64,000 nucleotides of DNA, taken from assembly GCF_947488135.1 (NCBI RefSeq), contig NZ_CANKYW010000006.1, forward strand, positions 62,001-126,000, written 5' to 3'. Every line of letters starts with the position of its first letter. The first letter of the stretch is position 1. A program made the translations under genes and the position numbers. The DNA comes from an uncultured Marivita sp. GTDB lineage: Bacteria > Pseudomonadota > Alphaproteobacteria > Rhodobacterales > Rhodobacteraceae. Below, piece after piece: positions 1 to 9,933 of this stretch. The notes beneath the pieces are model-generated. The model saw nothing but the letters and a program-made list of their open reading frames with translations. It searched no databases and was not told where the DNA came from.

Positions 1-96
1 CTGCGGCAGGTCTGGGCGAGCGTTTCGGTGTTGTTATCCGTTTCGTTTCCCGAGGCTCTGACGCAGTTTGGCGCGGAAAAAATGGGGATATACCAA

Positions 97-1104
97 ATGC
101 TGAAACACACACTTGCGGCTGTCGCCGCCACGCTGAGCATGGCCGGATCCGTCTTTGCCCAGACGGATTTGCCCTTCGCGCTCGACTGGAAATTCGAAGG
201 TCCAGCCGCGCCGTATTTCGTTGCGATCGACAACGGACATTTCGAAGCGGCCGATCTCTCGGTCGAAATCTCTGCGGGGCAGGGATCGCTCGACGCTATT
301 CCGAAAGTTGCGACCGGCGCGTTTCCGGTCGGCTTTGCCGATATCAATTCGCTGATCAAGTTTCTTGACCAGAACCCCGGCGCACCCGTGACGGCCGTGA
401 TGATGGTGTACGACAAGCCGCCGTTCGCAATCATTGGCCGGAAATCCCTTGGTGTCGAAGTTCCGAAAGACCTCGAAGGACGCGTGCTTGGCGCGCCGCC
501 CCCCGATGGTGCCTGGGCGCAATTCCCGGCTTTTGCCATTGCCAACGATCTGGATGTCGACGCGATAACGGTTGAGCCCGTTGGCTTCCCGACGCGAGAG
601 CCCATGCTAGCCGAAGGCAATGTGGCAGCCGTCACAGGCTTTTCGTTTTCGTCTTACCTGAACCTCGTGCGTCTTGGAGTGCCGGAAGAGGATATCTCGA
701 CCATCCTGATGGCGGATTACGGCTTGGCGCTCTATGGCAACGCCATCATTGTGAACACCGATTTCGCCGAAGCAAATCCCGAGGTGATCACGGGCTTCCT
801 CGGAGCGATTGCGGCCGGTTGGAAGGACGCGATTGCGGACCCGGCCTCTGCTATCGAAAGCCTGATCGAACGCAACCCGGCCGCCGATGCGGAACTCGAA
901 CAACGCCGTCTTGAACTGTCCATCGACGCCAATGTGGCGACCGAGTACGCGCTGGCGAACGGTATGGGGGGTATCGACGCGGACCGCATGGCCAAGTCGC
1001 TGGAGCAGATCGCCCAGACCTACGAATTCCAGAACGCACCAGATGCGAGCCTGTATTTCACGGATGCCTATCTGCCTGACGCCGACGCGCGGATGCTGAA
1101 GTAA
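97..1104 (+). CDS. ABC transporter substrate-binding protein, NMT1/SsuA-like
   Basis: This is a periplasmic binding protein of 335 residues for an ABC importer of the nitrate/sulfonate/pyrimidine-precursor superfamily. Residues 1-21 form a signal peptide ending in SVFA before QTD. The mature protein opens with LDWKFEGPAAPYFVA, the usual first strand of NMT1/THI5-like proteins, followed by a GQGSLDAIPKVATGAF segment typical of the ligand cleft. An in-frame ATG at 82 is possible, but the ATG at 97 leaves a standard signal peptide and has a GGGG element upstream. It leads an SBP-ATPase-permease operon. The family fold is clear, but the ligand (taurine, sulfonate, pyrimidine or flavin precursor) cannot be read from sequence. 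Confidence 0.85.
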   Translation: MLKHTLAAVAATLSMAGSVFAQTDLPFALDWKFEGPAAPYFVAIDNGHFEAADLSVEISAGQGSLDAIPKVATGAFPVGFADINSLIKFLDQNPGAPVTAVMMVYDKPPFAIIGRKSLGVEVPKDLEGRVLGAPPPDGAWAQFPAFAIANDLDVDAITVEPVGFPTREPMLAEGNVAAVTGFSFSSYLNLVRLGVPEEDISTILMADYGLALYGNAIIVNTDFAEANPEVITGFLGAIAAGWKDAIADPASAIESLIERNPAADAELEQRRLELSIDANVATEYALANGMGGIDADRMAKSLEQIAQTYEFQNAPDASLYFTDAYLPDADARMLK

Positions 1105-1113
1105 AAAATCATC

Positions 1114-1142
1114 GGGCCAACTGCGGATCGCGTTGTTGGCCC
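1114..1142 (+). promoter_or_regulatory. Intercistronic stem-loop after the binding-protein gene
   Basis: GGGCCAAC (1114-1121) pairs perfectly with GTTGGCCC (1135-1142) across a 13-base loop. It sits between the binding-protein stop and the ATPase GTG start and has no T-run. Such hairpins after binding-protein genes often protect the upstream mRNA 3' end or attenuate read-through. That role is inferred here. Confidence 0.55.
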
Positions 1143-1161
1143 AAGAAACAAGGCGCAGCGC

Positions 1162-1959
1162 GTGTCCGAGAATCTTATTGAAATAAAGGGCGTGCGCCAC
1201 GCCTATCAGACCAAGGCCGGGCCTCTTCCCGTTCTTGATGGTCTTGAGTTGAGCGTGCCCGAGGGCGGGTTTGCCGCTGTCGTTGGTCCTTCGGGATGTG
1301 GCAAGTCCACCCTGACACGGTTGATCGCCGGGCTGATGAAACCTGACAAGGGCGAGGTGTGGTTGCACGGCGATTTGGTCAAAGGGCCGAAATCGACCGT
1401 GGGCATGGCCTTCCAAAACCCCGTTTTGCTGGAGTGGCGCACCATTTTGCAAAACGTGATGTTGCCGCTCGAGATCGTGCCGACGAAGATGTCAAAACGG
1501 GAACAGGAAGAGCGCGCACGCAAATTGCTTGCGCTGGTCGGGCTGGAGGGCTTCGAGGACAAACGCCCCAGCGAATTGTCCGGCGGTATGCGGCAGCGCG
1601 CGTCGCTCTGCCGGTCCATCGTCCACAAGCCCGAAGTTCTGATCCTTGATGAACCCTTCGGCGCGCTGGATGCCTTCACCCGCGAAGACCTGTGGCAGAC
1701 CATGCACAAGGTCAAAGCCGAAGAGCCTTTTACCGGCGTGCTCATCACTCATGACCTGCGGGAGTCGATCTTCCTCGCGGATCAGGTCGTGGTGCTGTCC
1801 GGTCGGCCCGCAAAGACGCAATACGTGATGGACGTGCATCTGACGGGGCAAAGAGACATCGAACATCTCTACACGCCTGAATCCGCCGAGGCGCTCAACA
1901 TCCTGCGTCACCAGATCCAGATCGCCCAAGGGCGCACCGATGCCGGGGAGGTGGCCTGA
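1162..1959 (+). CDS. ABC transporter ATP-binding protein, SsuB/TauB-like
   Basis: This 265-residue protein is the cytoplasmic ATPase that drives the importer encoded with its neighbours. The Walker A motif GPSGCGKST lies at residues 42-50, the Q-loop Gln at 85, the signature LSGGMRQR at 139-146, Walker B VLILDEP at 159-165 and the switch His (ITHD) at 197. AFQNPVLLEWRTI after the Q-loop is typical of the nitrate/sulfonate/taurine ATPases. The start is GTG, because no better start lies downstream before the conserved first strand. Its stop overlaps the permease ATG by one base, so the two are translationally coupled. Confidence 0.92.
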   Translation: MSENLIEIKGVRHAYQTKAGPLPVLDGLELSVPEGGFAAVVGPSGCGKSTLTRLIAGLMKPDKGEVWLHGDLVKGPKSTVGMAFQNPVLLEWRTILQNVMLPLEIVPTKMSKREQEERARKLLALVGLEGFEDKRPSELSGGMRQRASLCRSIVHKPEVLILDEPFGALDAFTREDLWQTMHKVKAEEPFTGVLITHDLRESIFLADQVVVLSGRPAKTQYVMDVHLTGQRDIEHLYTPESAEALNILRHQIQIAQGRTDAGEVA

Positions 1960-2723
1960 TGACCATTCGCAATATCCTTGTCCCGGTCGCGGCCTTGGCT
2001 CTTTTCGGTGTCCTTTGGGAACTGCTGGTCTGGGTGAATGGCTGGCCGAATTACGTCATGGCATCGCCGTCTGACCTGCCGCCTGCCTACGCGCGTTATT
2101 GGGAGCTGTTCATCGTCATGGGGTGGCAAACGCTTTGGCGTACGGTTGTCGGTCTCGTGCTCGCCATCGTGGTTGGCGTGCTTCTTGGCATGGTGATGGG
2201 GTTTTCCAAACTCATGCGCGATGCTCTGTATCCATTGCTTGTGGGTTTCAACGCCATCCCCAAGGCAACGCTGGTGCCGATCGTCGCGCTGCTTTTCGTG
2301 GGGCAGCACAATTTCAACACGGTGATGATCGCGTTCCTGATTTCGTTCTTTCCAATCGCTGTTTCGGTGTCGATCGGGCTGAGTACGCTCGAACCGGAAT
2401 ACCGCGACATTCTGCGATCGCTCGGCGCGTCCAAGACGACGATCTTCTGGAAGATCGCGTTGCCGAAGACTCTGCCCGAGTTTTTCGGTGCCTTGAAGGT
2501 GGCTGTGACGTTGGCGTTTATCGGCACCAACCTCATGGAGATCGTGTCTCCGCACGGGCGTGGGCTTGGCGCGCTGTTCGACTCCGGCAAGACCAATTCG
2601 GATTATCCGCTGATGTTTGCCGTCCTGATCGCGCTCGCGCTGATGGGGATTGTTCTCTATTACGTGGTCGTCGCGTTGGAGAAGATCTTTGCAGGCTGGG
2701 CAGAGCGGTCCCCCAGTTATTGA
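1959..2723 (+). CDS. ABC transporter permease, SsuC/TauC-like
   Basis: This 254-residue inner-membrane subunit has about six hydrophobic segments. An EAA cytoplasmic loop (LEPEYRDILRSLGAS, about residues 144-158) docks on the ATPase. The length is normal for SsuC/TauC/ThiX-type permeases. The ATG overlaps the ATPase stop codon by one base (TGATG). With the preceding two genes it makes a complete three-component importer. No catabolic gene is linked on this side, so the substrate stays unassigned. The operon ends here, and groES starts about 170 bases later behind its own operator. Confidence 0.9.
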   Translation: MTIRNILVPVAALALFGVLWELLVWVNGWPNYVMASPSDLPPAYARYWELFIVMGWQTLWRTVVGLVLAIVVGVLLGMVMGFSKLMRDALYPLLVGFNAIPKATLVPIVALLFVGQHNFNTVMIAFLISFFPIAVSVSIGLSTLEPEYRDILRSLGASKTTIFWKIALPKTLPEFFGALKVAVTLAFIGTNLMEIVSPHGRGLGALFDSGKTNSDYPLMFAVLIALALMGIVLYYVVVALEKIFAGWAERSPSY

Positions 2724-2810
2724 TCGACCCGAGCTACGATCGGCCCAAACCCCGAAAAATTGGCCACAAGCGTGTTGACTCGCGAAGTCGCGATGCCTAG
2801 TTATCCGCCG

Positions 2811-2837
2811 TTAGCACTCGACTGACGAGAGTGACAA
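2811..2837 (+). promoter_or_regulatory. CIRCE operator (HrcA binding site) of groESL
   Basis: TTAGCACTC, nine bases, then GAGTGACAA matches the CIRCE inverted repeat (TTAGCACTC-N9-GAGTGCTAA). The left arm is perfect and the right arm matches seven of nine. It lies 57-83 bases upstream of the groES ATG, where HrcA represses groESL in many bacteria. A possible -35 element TTGACT lies at 2775-2780. hrcA itself is not in the window. Confidence 0.88.
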
Positions 2838-2838
2838 C

Positions 2839-2861
2839 AGTCCTTCGGGGAGCGAGGGACT
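2839..2861 (+). promoter_or_regulatory. groES 5' leader hairpin next to CIRCE
   Basis: AGTCCTTCG (2839-2847) pairs with CGAGGGACT (2853-2861) over nine pairs including one G-U, with the loop GGGAG. It begins one base after the CIRCE right arm and would form in the groESL leader RNA. It may stabilise the 5' end. The groES ribosome-binding site (AAGGAG, about 2880) lies outside it, so it is not an obvious thermosensor. Confidence 0.45.
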
Positions 2862-2893
2862 TTAGTGGAAACTTTGAGCAAGGAGACTCGAAG

Positions 2894-3205
2894 ATGGCAT
2901 TCAAACCGCTTCATGACCGCGTGCTGGTCCGTCGCGTTGAAAGTGACGAAAAAACTGCTGGTGGCCTGATCATTCCAGATAGCGCCAAAGAAAAGCCGGC
3001 AGAAGGCGTGGTTGTTGCGTGTGGCGAAGGCGCGCGCAAGGATAGTGGCGAGCTGATCGAGATGGCTGTCTCGGAAGGCGACAAGATCCTCTTCGGCAAG
3101 TGGTCGGGCACGGAAGTGACGGTCAATGGCGAAGAACTCCTGATTATGAAGGAGTCGGACATCCTCGGCATCATCACGGACGACGCGGCGGCCAAAGCTG
3201 CCTGA
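2894..3205 (+). CDS. groES: Co-chaperonin GroES
   Basis: This 103-residue protein is the heptameric lid of the GroEL chamber and controls ATP-dependent protein folding in the cytoplasm. [10 protein letters not shown] at residues 5-14 is the GroES family signature. The mobile-loop region follows ([11 protein letters not shown]), and the C-terminal part ends with KESDILGII. The length is normal. An AAGGAG ribosome-binding site sits about eight bases before this ATG. It is co-transcribed with groEL 54 bases downstream and is controlled by the CIRCE operator upstream. Confidence 0.97.
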   Translation: MAFKPLHDRVLVRRVESDEKTAGGLIIPDSAKEKPAEGVVVACGEGARKDSGELIEMAVSEGDKILFGKWSGTEVTVNGEELLIMKESDILGIITDDAAAKAA

Positions 3206-3247
3206 ACGCCCGTTTTGATCGCAAACGAAACCCTCTGACTACATTAG

Positions 3248-4903
<1,656 letters not shown>

Positions 4904-4948
4904 TCAGGCCGGATTTCGCATCGCGGAATCTTACCTCGAAACTTTCGC

Positions 4949-4970
4949 AAAGGCGCCTTCGGGCGCCTTT
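4949..4970 (+). terminator. Rho-independent terminator of groESL
   Basis: AAAGGCGCC (4949-4957), a TTCG tetraloop and GGCGCCTTT (4962-4970) form a perfect nine-pair hairpin 45 bases after the groEL stop. The T-tail is short (TTTG). Confidence 0.85.
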
Positions 4971-5084
4971 GTCATGCCTGGGGTTACTTTCTCTGATCCG
5001 CGTCGTTTCAGCGTCAGAAACATCGGCATAGCTTTTCGCCCGTGACCCTATGGCGTCCGGTTCCGGCGCGCGCTACCCAAGGCC

Positions 5085-5939
5085 ATGCGCCTTGTTTTGC
5101 TCACATCCCTTACCATGATCGCCTTTGCCGCGAACTCGATCCTGAACCGGGTCGCGCTGGCAAATGGCGACATCGACGCGGTTGCTTTCGGCGTTGTCCG
5201 GGTGTGCGCCGGGGCGGTCATGCTGGTAGGGCTTGTGTATCTCCGTCGTCGCCCGTTGTCATTCGGAGGTCCGGGCAGGGCGGTCGGTGTTGTCTCCCTT
5301 CTCCTCTATATTTTCGGGTTCTCGCTCGCGTATCAGAGCCTTGATGCCGGGCTGGGAGCGCTGATCCTGTTCGGCATGGTGCAGATCACCATGTTCGCAG
5401 GATCGCTGATCGGCGGCGAGCGACCGGCTCTGCAACGTTGGGCCGGGGCGATCTTGGCGTTCGGTGGGTTGGTCTGGCTGCTCTGGCCAGGCCAGAGTGC
5501 AGCGCCCAGTCTCGGCCATGCGCTTTTGATGGCCGCTGCCGGGATCGGCTGGGGCGTTTACTCTCTGAACGGACGCGGTACTGGTGACGCTCTTGGCGCG
5601 ACAGCAGCCAACTTCGCTCTGGCGGCGGGTATCGCAGTCGGTGTCGTGATCATCGCTGGTATGATGGGGGCCGGTACGTCGCTTGCCTCCGCTAGCACCT
5701 TCGGTTTCGGCATGGCGATCCTGTCAGGTGCGGTCACGTCTGGTCTGGGTTACGCGCTGTGGTACACCGTGCTTCCCCAACTGCGCGGCAGTACGGCCGC
5801 GGTGGCGCAATTGACCGTCCCGGTCATTGCGATGGCGGCCGGAGCGGTGCTGTTGTCCGAGGATCTGGGCATGCGTCTGTTGATCGCAGCGCTTCTTGTG
5901 CTCGGAGGTGTCCTCATCGCCGTAACGTCGCGCCGCTAG
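5085..5939 (+). CDS. EamA/DMT-family membrane transporter
   Basis: This 284-residue protein has about ten predicted membrane segments arranged as two EamA repeats (roughly residues 1-130 and 145-284). That is the normal layout of drug/metabolite-type exporters of amino acids, nucleotides or other metabolites. The second repeat ends with LTVPVIAMAAGAVLLSEDL, the typical P-x-x-A...E-motif of the family. The start ATG at 5085 gives MRLVLLTSL, a natural first helix. It sits downstream of the groESL terminator and 39 bases before a secreted hydrolase, so the two could be co-transcribed. The substrate is not predictable. Confidence 0.85.
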   Translation: MRLVLLTSLTMIAFAANSILNRVALANGDIDAVAFGVVRVCAGAVMLVGLVYLRRRPLSFGGPGRAVGVVSLLLYIFGFSLAYQSLDAGLGALILFGMVQITMFAGSLIGGERPALQRWAGAILAFGGLVWLLWPGQSAAPSLGHALLMAAAGIGWGVYSLNGRGTGDALGATAANFALAAGIAVGVVIIAGMMGAGTSLASASTFGFGMAILSGAVTSGLGYALWYTVLPQLRGSTAAVAQLTVPVIAMAAGAVLLSEDLGMRLLIAALLVLGGVLIAVTSRR

Positions 5940-5978
5940 GCTCTTTCTAAAGGGGCAGACACAGCGTATCTGAGCGGA

Positions 5979-6758
5979 ATGATCCGTGCCCTTGGCCTTT
6001 CCATCGTCACCTCGCTGCTGATCTCGGTTGCGGGATCCGCCCGGGCGGAGTGTGTGATCCTCCTGCACGGTCTCGCGCGGACGGAAACGTCGTTTGTTCT
6101 GATGGAGAATGTGCTCGAGGCCAAAGGCTATTCGGTCCATGCCCCGGGTTATCCGTCGACGTCTGCGCGTATCCAGACTCTCGTTGACGAAACGCTGCCC
6201 GCCGCAGTGGCAAGTTGCGGGAACGACAGGGTGCATTTCGTCACCCATTCGATGGGCGGCATCCTGCTGCGGCTCTGGCTCAAAGACAACCGTCCGGCCA
6301 ATCTGGGGCGGGTGGTCATGCTGGCACCGCCGAACCAGGGCAGCGAACTTGTGGACCAGCTTGGCGGGCTTGAGCTTTTCGAATGGCTCAACGGCCCGGC
6401 GGGTCAGCAGCTTGGAACGTCGCCGAACGATCTGCCGAAATCCCTGCCGCCGGTTGATTTCGAACTCGGGGTGATCGCCGGAAACAGGTCGCTCAACCCG
6501 TTCTTCTCGAGCCTGATTCCGGGTGAGGATGATGGCAAGGTTTCTGTCGAATCCACGAAGGTCAAAGGCATGCGATCGCACCTGACGATGCCAGTGACCC
6601 ATACCTTCATCATGCAAGCGCCTTCGGTAATTGCCCAAGTAGATCTGTTTCTTCGCACAGGGCGCTTCGATCCGGAACTCGATTGGACCGATGCGATCAA
6701 TTCCGAAGAATTGGTCTGCATCTTCGGCATCTGTCCGGAGCCGTTGGATGGCAATTGA
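5979..6758 (+). CDS. Secreted alpha/beta-hydrolase, lipase/esterase-like
   Basis: This 259-residue protein carries a signal peptide (residues 1-23, ending SARA before ECV). The mature part has the alpha/beta-hydrolase features of triacylglycerol-lipase-like proteins. An oxyanion-region LLHG lies at 28-31 and the nucleophile elbow THSMGG gives Ser91. A late His (in MPVTHTF, near residue 209) is a candidate catalytic His. The catalytic acid is not obvious. It probably acts in the periplasm on an ester. Its last 11 bases overlap the start of the PhnM-like gene, suggesting translational coupling but no clear functional link. Confidence 0.75.
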   Translation: MIRALGLSIVTSLLISVAGSARAECVILLHGLARTETSFVLMENVLEAKGYSVHAPGYPSTSARIQTLVDETLPAAVASCGNDRVHFVTHSMGGILLRLWLKDNRPANLGRVVMLAPPNQGSELVDQLGGLELFEWLNGPAGQQLGTSPNDLPKSLPPVDFELGVIAGNRSLNPFFSSLIPGEDDGKVSVESTKVKGMRSHLTMPVTHTFIMQAPSVIAQVDLFLRTGRFDPELDWTDAINSEELVCIFGICPEPLDGN

Positions 6759-7896
6759 GTGCAGGATCGTCGGCGCGTCGGTTCTGACGCCGGAGGGATG
6801 GAGCACCGATGCCCTGTCCATTGGCGATGGTGTTATCCTCGCCCCGGACGCTGGCCCCGATATCGACCTGTCCGGCTACCAAGTCCTGCCGGGGATCGTC
6901 GACGCGCATGGCGATGGGTTCGAACGCCACATGGCCCCGCGCCGTGGCGCCCTGCGCGAGGCGCATCATGGCGTGATCGCCGCCGCGTCCGAGCTTGCAG
7001 TGAACGGAATCACAACTGCCGTCCTTGCACAGTTTTTCAGCTGGGAAGGCGGGATGCGTGGCCCGGATTTTGCCGAACACGTGTTCGAAAGCGTGTGTGC
7101 CGTCAGGCCGACCGTGCCTGTCGATCTGCGCCTACAGTTGCGGTTGGAGACCCATCTTATCGATGAATTCGCCCGGGCCGAGGCCGCGATTGATCGGTTC
7201 GGTATCGGCTATGTCGTGTTCAACGATCACCTGCCGCATCAGCGTTTGTCCGAAGGCCGCAAGCCACCGCGTTTGGCGGGTCAGGCATTGAAAAGCGGAC
7301 GCAGCCCCGAGGCCCATCTGGCATTGATGCAAAATCTTCATGCGCGGTCCTCCGAGGTGCCTGCCCAGTTGGACAAGTTGTCGGCAAGTCTGCGCGGCCG
7401 AGGCGTCGTGATGGGCAGCCATGACGACCAGACGAAGACAGACCGAGATATCTGGGCAAAACGTGGCGCCAGCGTCAGTGAATTTCCCGAAACGCTCGAG
7501 GCGGCGGAGGCAGCCCGGACGGACGGTGCCCATATCGTCCTGGGTGCGCCGAACGTGGTCAGAGGCGCGAGCCATGCCGGAAATATCGCCGCATTTGACT
7601 TGGTGGCCGAGGGACTGTGCGACGCTCTGGCTTCCGACTACCACTACCCGTCACCCTTGCGCGCGGCCTTCCGGTTGGAAGAGCTTGGGCTTTGCGACCT
7701 GGCAACGTCCTGGCGTATGGTATCCGCTGGTCCCGCGCTAATGCTGGGATTGCGAGATCGCGGTGACCTGGTGCCGGGGAAACGAGCCGATCTGATCGTT
7801 CTCGACCCCGAGACGCGCCGCGTCGTCGCGACGATCGCAGGCGGAGAGGTGGCCCATATGTCAGGGCCGGTTGCGGATCGGTTTCTTCGCCTCTGA
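6748..7896 (+). CDS. phnM: PhnM-like amidohydrolase (RPnTP diphosphatase family)
   Basis: This 382-residue member of the amidohydrolase superfamily most resembles PhnM. PhnM removes diphosphate from alpha-D-ribose 1-methylphosphonate 5-triphosphate in the C-P lyase pathway of phosphonate use. The metal-binding HxD (HGD, residues 54-56) lies in [21 protein letters not shown], a PhnM-type segment. The C-terminal [11 protein letters not shown] is the usual amidohydrolase closing motif. The ATG at 6748 overlaps the hydrolase gene by 11 bases. No other phn gene is in the window, so it may be a paralogue with another substrate. Confidence 0.78.
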   Translation: MAIECRIVGASVLTPEGWSTDALSIGDGVILAPDAGPDIDLSGYQVLPGIVDAHGDGFERHMAPRRGALREAHHGVIAAASELAVNGITTAVLAQFFSWEGGMRGPDFAEHVFESVCAVRPTVPVDLRLQLRLETHLIDEFARAEAAIDRFGIGYVVFNDHLPHQRLSEGRKPPRLAGQALKSGRSPEAHLALMQNLHARSSEVPAQLDKLSASLRGRGVVMGSHDDQTKTDRDIWAKRGASVSEFPETLEAAEAARTDGAHIVLGAPNVVRGASHAGNIAAFDLVAEGLCDALASDYHYPSPLRAAFRLEELGLCDLATSWRMVSAGPALMLGLRDRGDLVPGKRADLIVLDPETRRVVATIAGGEVAHMSGPVADRFLRL

Positions 7897-7899
7897 CCC

Positions 7900-8970
7900 C
7901 TAGCCGCGCTTGATGTGGTTCACGTGACCCATCTTGCGGCCCGGTTTTGTCTCAGACTTTCCATACAGGTGGATCGCGCAGTCCGGCGTCTTGGCAAGCT
8001 CAGGCACCCGGTCCATGTCGTCCCCGATCAGGTTCTCCATCACCACATCCGCGTATCGCTGCCCGTCGCCAAGCGGCCAGCCCGCGATGGCGCGGATATG
8101 CTGTTCGAATTGGTCCACAGCGCAGCCGTTCTGCGTCCAGTGGCCGGAATTGTGCACGCGCGGGGCAATTTCGTTCACGATCAGGCCGTCTGCTGTCACA
8201 AACAATTCGACCCCCATCACGCCCACATAGTTCAGCGCATTGGCGATTTCCGCCGCGATCAGAACCGCATCGGTGCGCTGGTTTTGGCTCAGCCGTGCGG
8301 GAACGGTCGTCGTGCGCAGGATCCCGTCGGAATGCACGTTCTCACCGGGATCGAAAGCGGCGACGGCGCCATCGAGGCTTCGTGCGGCAATGACAGACAC
8401 TTCGTGCGCGAACGTGACGAACGCTTCAAGGATTGCAGGTGCGCCTTCCATGTCCGCCAAGGCCTGCGCGGCATCGTCGGGCGACATGATCCGCGCTTGC
8501 CCCTTGCCGTCATAGCCAAAGCGCCGCGTTTTCAGGATCGACGGTGTGCCGATCTCGGCCAAGGCGGCGTTTAGGCTGGCAGCGTCGGTGATATCCGCGA
8601 AAGGCGCTGTGTTGAGACCAAGGTCCCGCAGAAACATCTTTTCCGTCAGGCGGTCCTGGCTGACGCGCAACGCCTCCCGCCCGGGATGGATTGGGGCGAG
8701 GTCCTGAAGCAGGTCAAGTGCCTCTGTCGGGATGTTTTCGAATTCGTAGGTGATGATGTCGACGGACTCGCCAAATGCACGCAAGGCCGCATGATCGTCA
8801 TAGGCGGCGATCGTCACTTGGTTGGCCACCTGTCCCGCCGGAGGGTTCGCGCCCGGCTCATAGATGTGGCAGCGAAACCCAAGACGACTGGCTGCTACCG
8901 ACAGCATCCGGCCAAGCTGACCACCGCCGATGATGCCGATGGTCGATCCGATGGGAAGAGTCAGTGTCAT
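7900..8970 (-). CDS. purK: N5-carboxyaminoimidazole ribonucleotide synthase PurK
   Basis: This 356-residue ATP-grasp enzyme carboxylates AIR with bicarbonate and ATP to N5-CAIR in purine synthesis. The N-terminal GIIGGGQLGRML is the PurK signature. ATP-grasp elements follow (LKTRRFGYDGKGQ and NEIAPRVHNSGHWT). The ATG at 8970 follows the purE stop by four bases, so the two consecutive pathway enzymes are coupled. It converges with phnM, leaving only three bases between their stops. Confidence 0.95.
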   Translation of the reverse strand: MTLTLPIGSTIGIIGGGQLGRMLSVAASRLGFRCHIYEPGANPPAGQVANQVTIAAYDDHAALRAFGESVDIITYEFENIPTEALDLLQDLAPIHPGREALRVSQDRLTEKMFLRDLGLNTAPFADITDAASLNAALAEIGTPSILKTRRFGYDGKGQARIMSPDDAAQALADMEGAPAILEAFVTFAHEVSVIAARSLDGAVAAFDPGENVHSDGILRTTTVPARLSQNQRTDAVLIAAEIANALNYVGVMGVELFVTADGLIVNEIAPRVHNSGHWTQNGCAVDQFEQHIRAIAGWPLGDGQRYADVVMENLIGDDMDRVPELAKTPDCAIHLYGKSETKPGRKMGHVNHIKRG

Positions 8971-8974
8971 TCGT

Positions 8975-9469
8975 TTATCCGTCGTCAGAGGGCGCGTCGG
9001 GGATTGAGGCCGAAAGATCCGCGCGCCATTGGTCAAGCCGCGCGGCAAGGTCTGCGTCTTGAAGCGCGAGAATGCCCGCCGCCATGAGCCCGGCATTGGC
9101 CGCCCCGGCCGCACCAATGGCCATCGTCGCCACCGGAAAACCGCGCGGCATCTGGAGTATGGAGTAAAGGCTATCCACACCCGAGAGCGCCCGGGTCTGT
9201 ACGGGAACGCCGATCACCGGGACGCGCGTCTTGGAGGCCATCATGCCTGGCAGATGCGCGGCACCACCGGCCCCGGCAATAATCACCTGCAAACCACGGT
9301 CAACGGCGGTCTTTCCGTATTCCCAAAGCCGGTCAGGCGTCCGGTGGGCAGACACGATCTTGGACTCGTACGGCACACCAAGAGCGTCGAGCATTTCGGC
9401 GGCCTCTTTCATCGTTGGCCAGTCCGATTGACTGCCCATGATGATGCCCACTTTGATCGGTTCTGACAT
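8975..9469 (-). CDS. purE: N5-carboxyaminoimidazole ribonucleotide mutase PurE
   Basis: This 164-residue class I PurE converts N5-CAIR made by PurK into CAIR. The start of the protein has the phosphate-binding GSQSDWPTM segment. It is followed by SAHRTPDRL and by [12 protein letters not shown], which form the active site of the octameric enzyme. The length matches bacterial class I PurE. It sits between a small DUF465 gene and purK, all on the minus strand, and forms an operon with purK. Confidence 0.96.
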   Translation of the reverse strand: MSEPIKVGIIMGSQSDWPTMKEAAEMLDALGVPYESKIVSAHRTPDRLWEYGKTAVDRGLQVIIAGAGGAAHLPGMMASKTRVPVIGVPVQTRALSGVDSLYSILQMPRGFPVATMAIGAAGAANAGLMAAGILALQDADLAARLDQWRADLSASIPDAPSDDG

Positions 9470-9544
9470 GGCGGATTTGCCCCTTTAGGAGTTCGGAGCG
9501 CGCACTATAGCCAGATCGGATCGCGGGGCAACTCGCGCCAACAT

Positions 9545-9769
9545 TCAGGCGATGATGTCCGGGAGCAGGCGGTCCTCGATCAGCGCGATCTTGTCCTTGA
9601 GCACCAGCTTTTTCTTCTTGAGACGCTGCAAGGTCAGCTGATCGGCGGTGCCTGTGGCCTGCAAGGCGCGAATGGAATCGTCCAGATCGCGATGCTCTCG
9701 ACGGAACACCTCGAGCTCCACCCTCAGGACATCATCTGTTTTCATCGACAGATCAGTAGGAGCATTCAT
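9545..9769 (-). CDS. DUF465 (YdcH-like) small protein
   Basis: This 74-residue, highly charged protein is predicted to be almost all helix, with a central heptad-like stretch (LRVELEVFRREHRDLDDSIRAL) and a basic LKKKKLVLKDKIALIEDRL end. Both are characteristic of the DUF465/YdcH family of small cytoplasmic proteins of unknown role. I chose the ATG at 9769. Starting at 9745 would also retain the domain. It lies upstream of purE on the same strand, 75 bases away, and may be co-transcribed. Its start is divergent from the hsp20 promoter. Confidence 0.8.
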   Translation of the reverse strand: MNAPTDLSMKTDDVLRVELEVFRREHRDLDDSIRALQATGTADQLTLQRLKKKKLVLKDKIALIEDRLLPDIIA

Positions 9770-9835
9770 GACGCTGCAAATTCCCTGCAAGTGGCTGAGA
9801 GCGATAAGATAACCCCATTCCCCGTTTTCGCAAAG

Positions 9836-9867
9836 CCCTTGCGTCCGCGCCGTCGCGTCCCCATATT
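9836..9867 (+). promoter_or_regulatory. Candidate RpoH (sigma-32) promoter of hsp20
   Basis: GCCCTTGCG with its -35 core CTTGCG at 9838-9843, a 15-base spacer, and CCCCATATT at 9859-9867 resemble the heat-shock sigma consensus (CCCTTGAA and CCCCATNTA). Transcription would begin near 9873, just before the leader hairpins of hsp20. The position upstream of a small heat-shock gene fits. There is no experimental mapping. Confidence 0.65.
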
Positions 9868-9877
9868 TCAAACAGAC

Positions 9878-9927
9878 CGGTCGCCGAAACGGGGCCGTGG
9901 CAACACAGTCGCTTTATGCAAAAGGAC
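9878..9927 (+). promoter_or_regulatory. ROSE-like RNA thermometer in the hsp20 leader
   Basis: The predicted leader folds into two hairpins. Hairpin I pairs CGGTC/CCG (9878-9886) with CGG/GGCCG (9890-9897 region) around an AAA loop. Hairpin II pairs GTC and CTTT (9908-9915, with G9911 bulged) with AAAGGAC (9921-9927) around the loop ATGCA. It buries the whole Shine-Dalgarno AAGGA. The strand opposite the Shine-Dalgarno reads TCGCT, matching the U(U/C)GCU motif with its unusual G that defines ROSE heat-shock thermometers. Translation would then open on heating. Confidence 0.6.
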
Positions 9928-9933
9928 GTGTCG

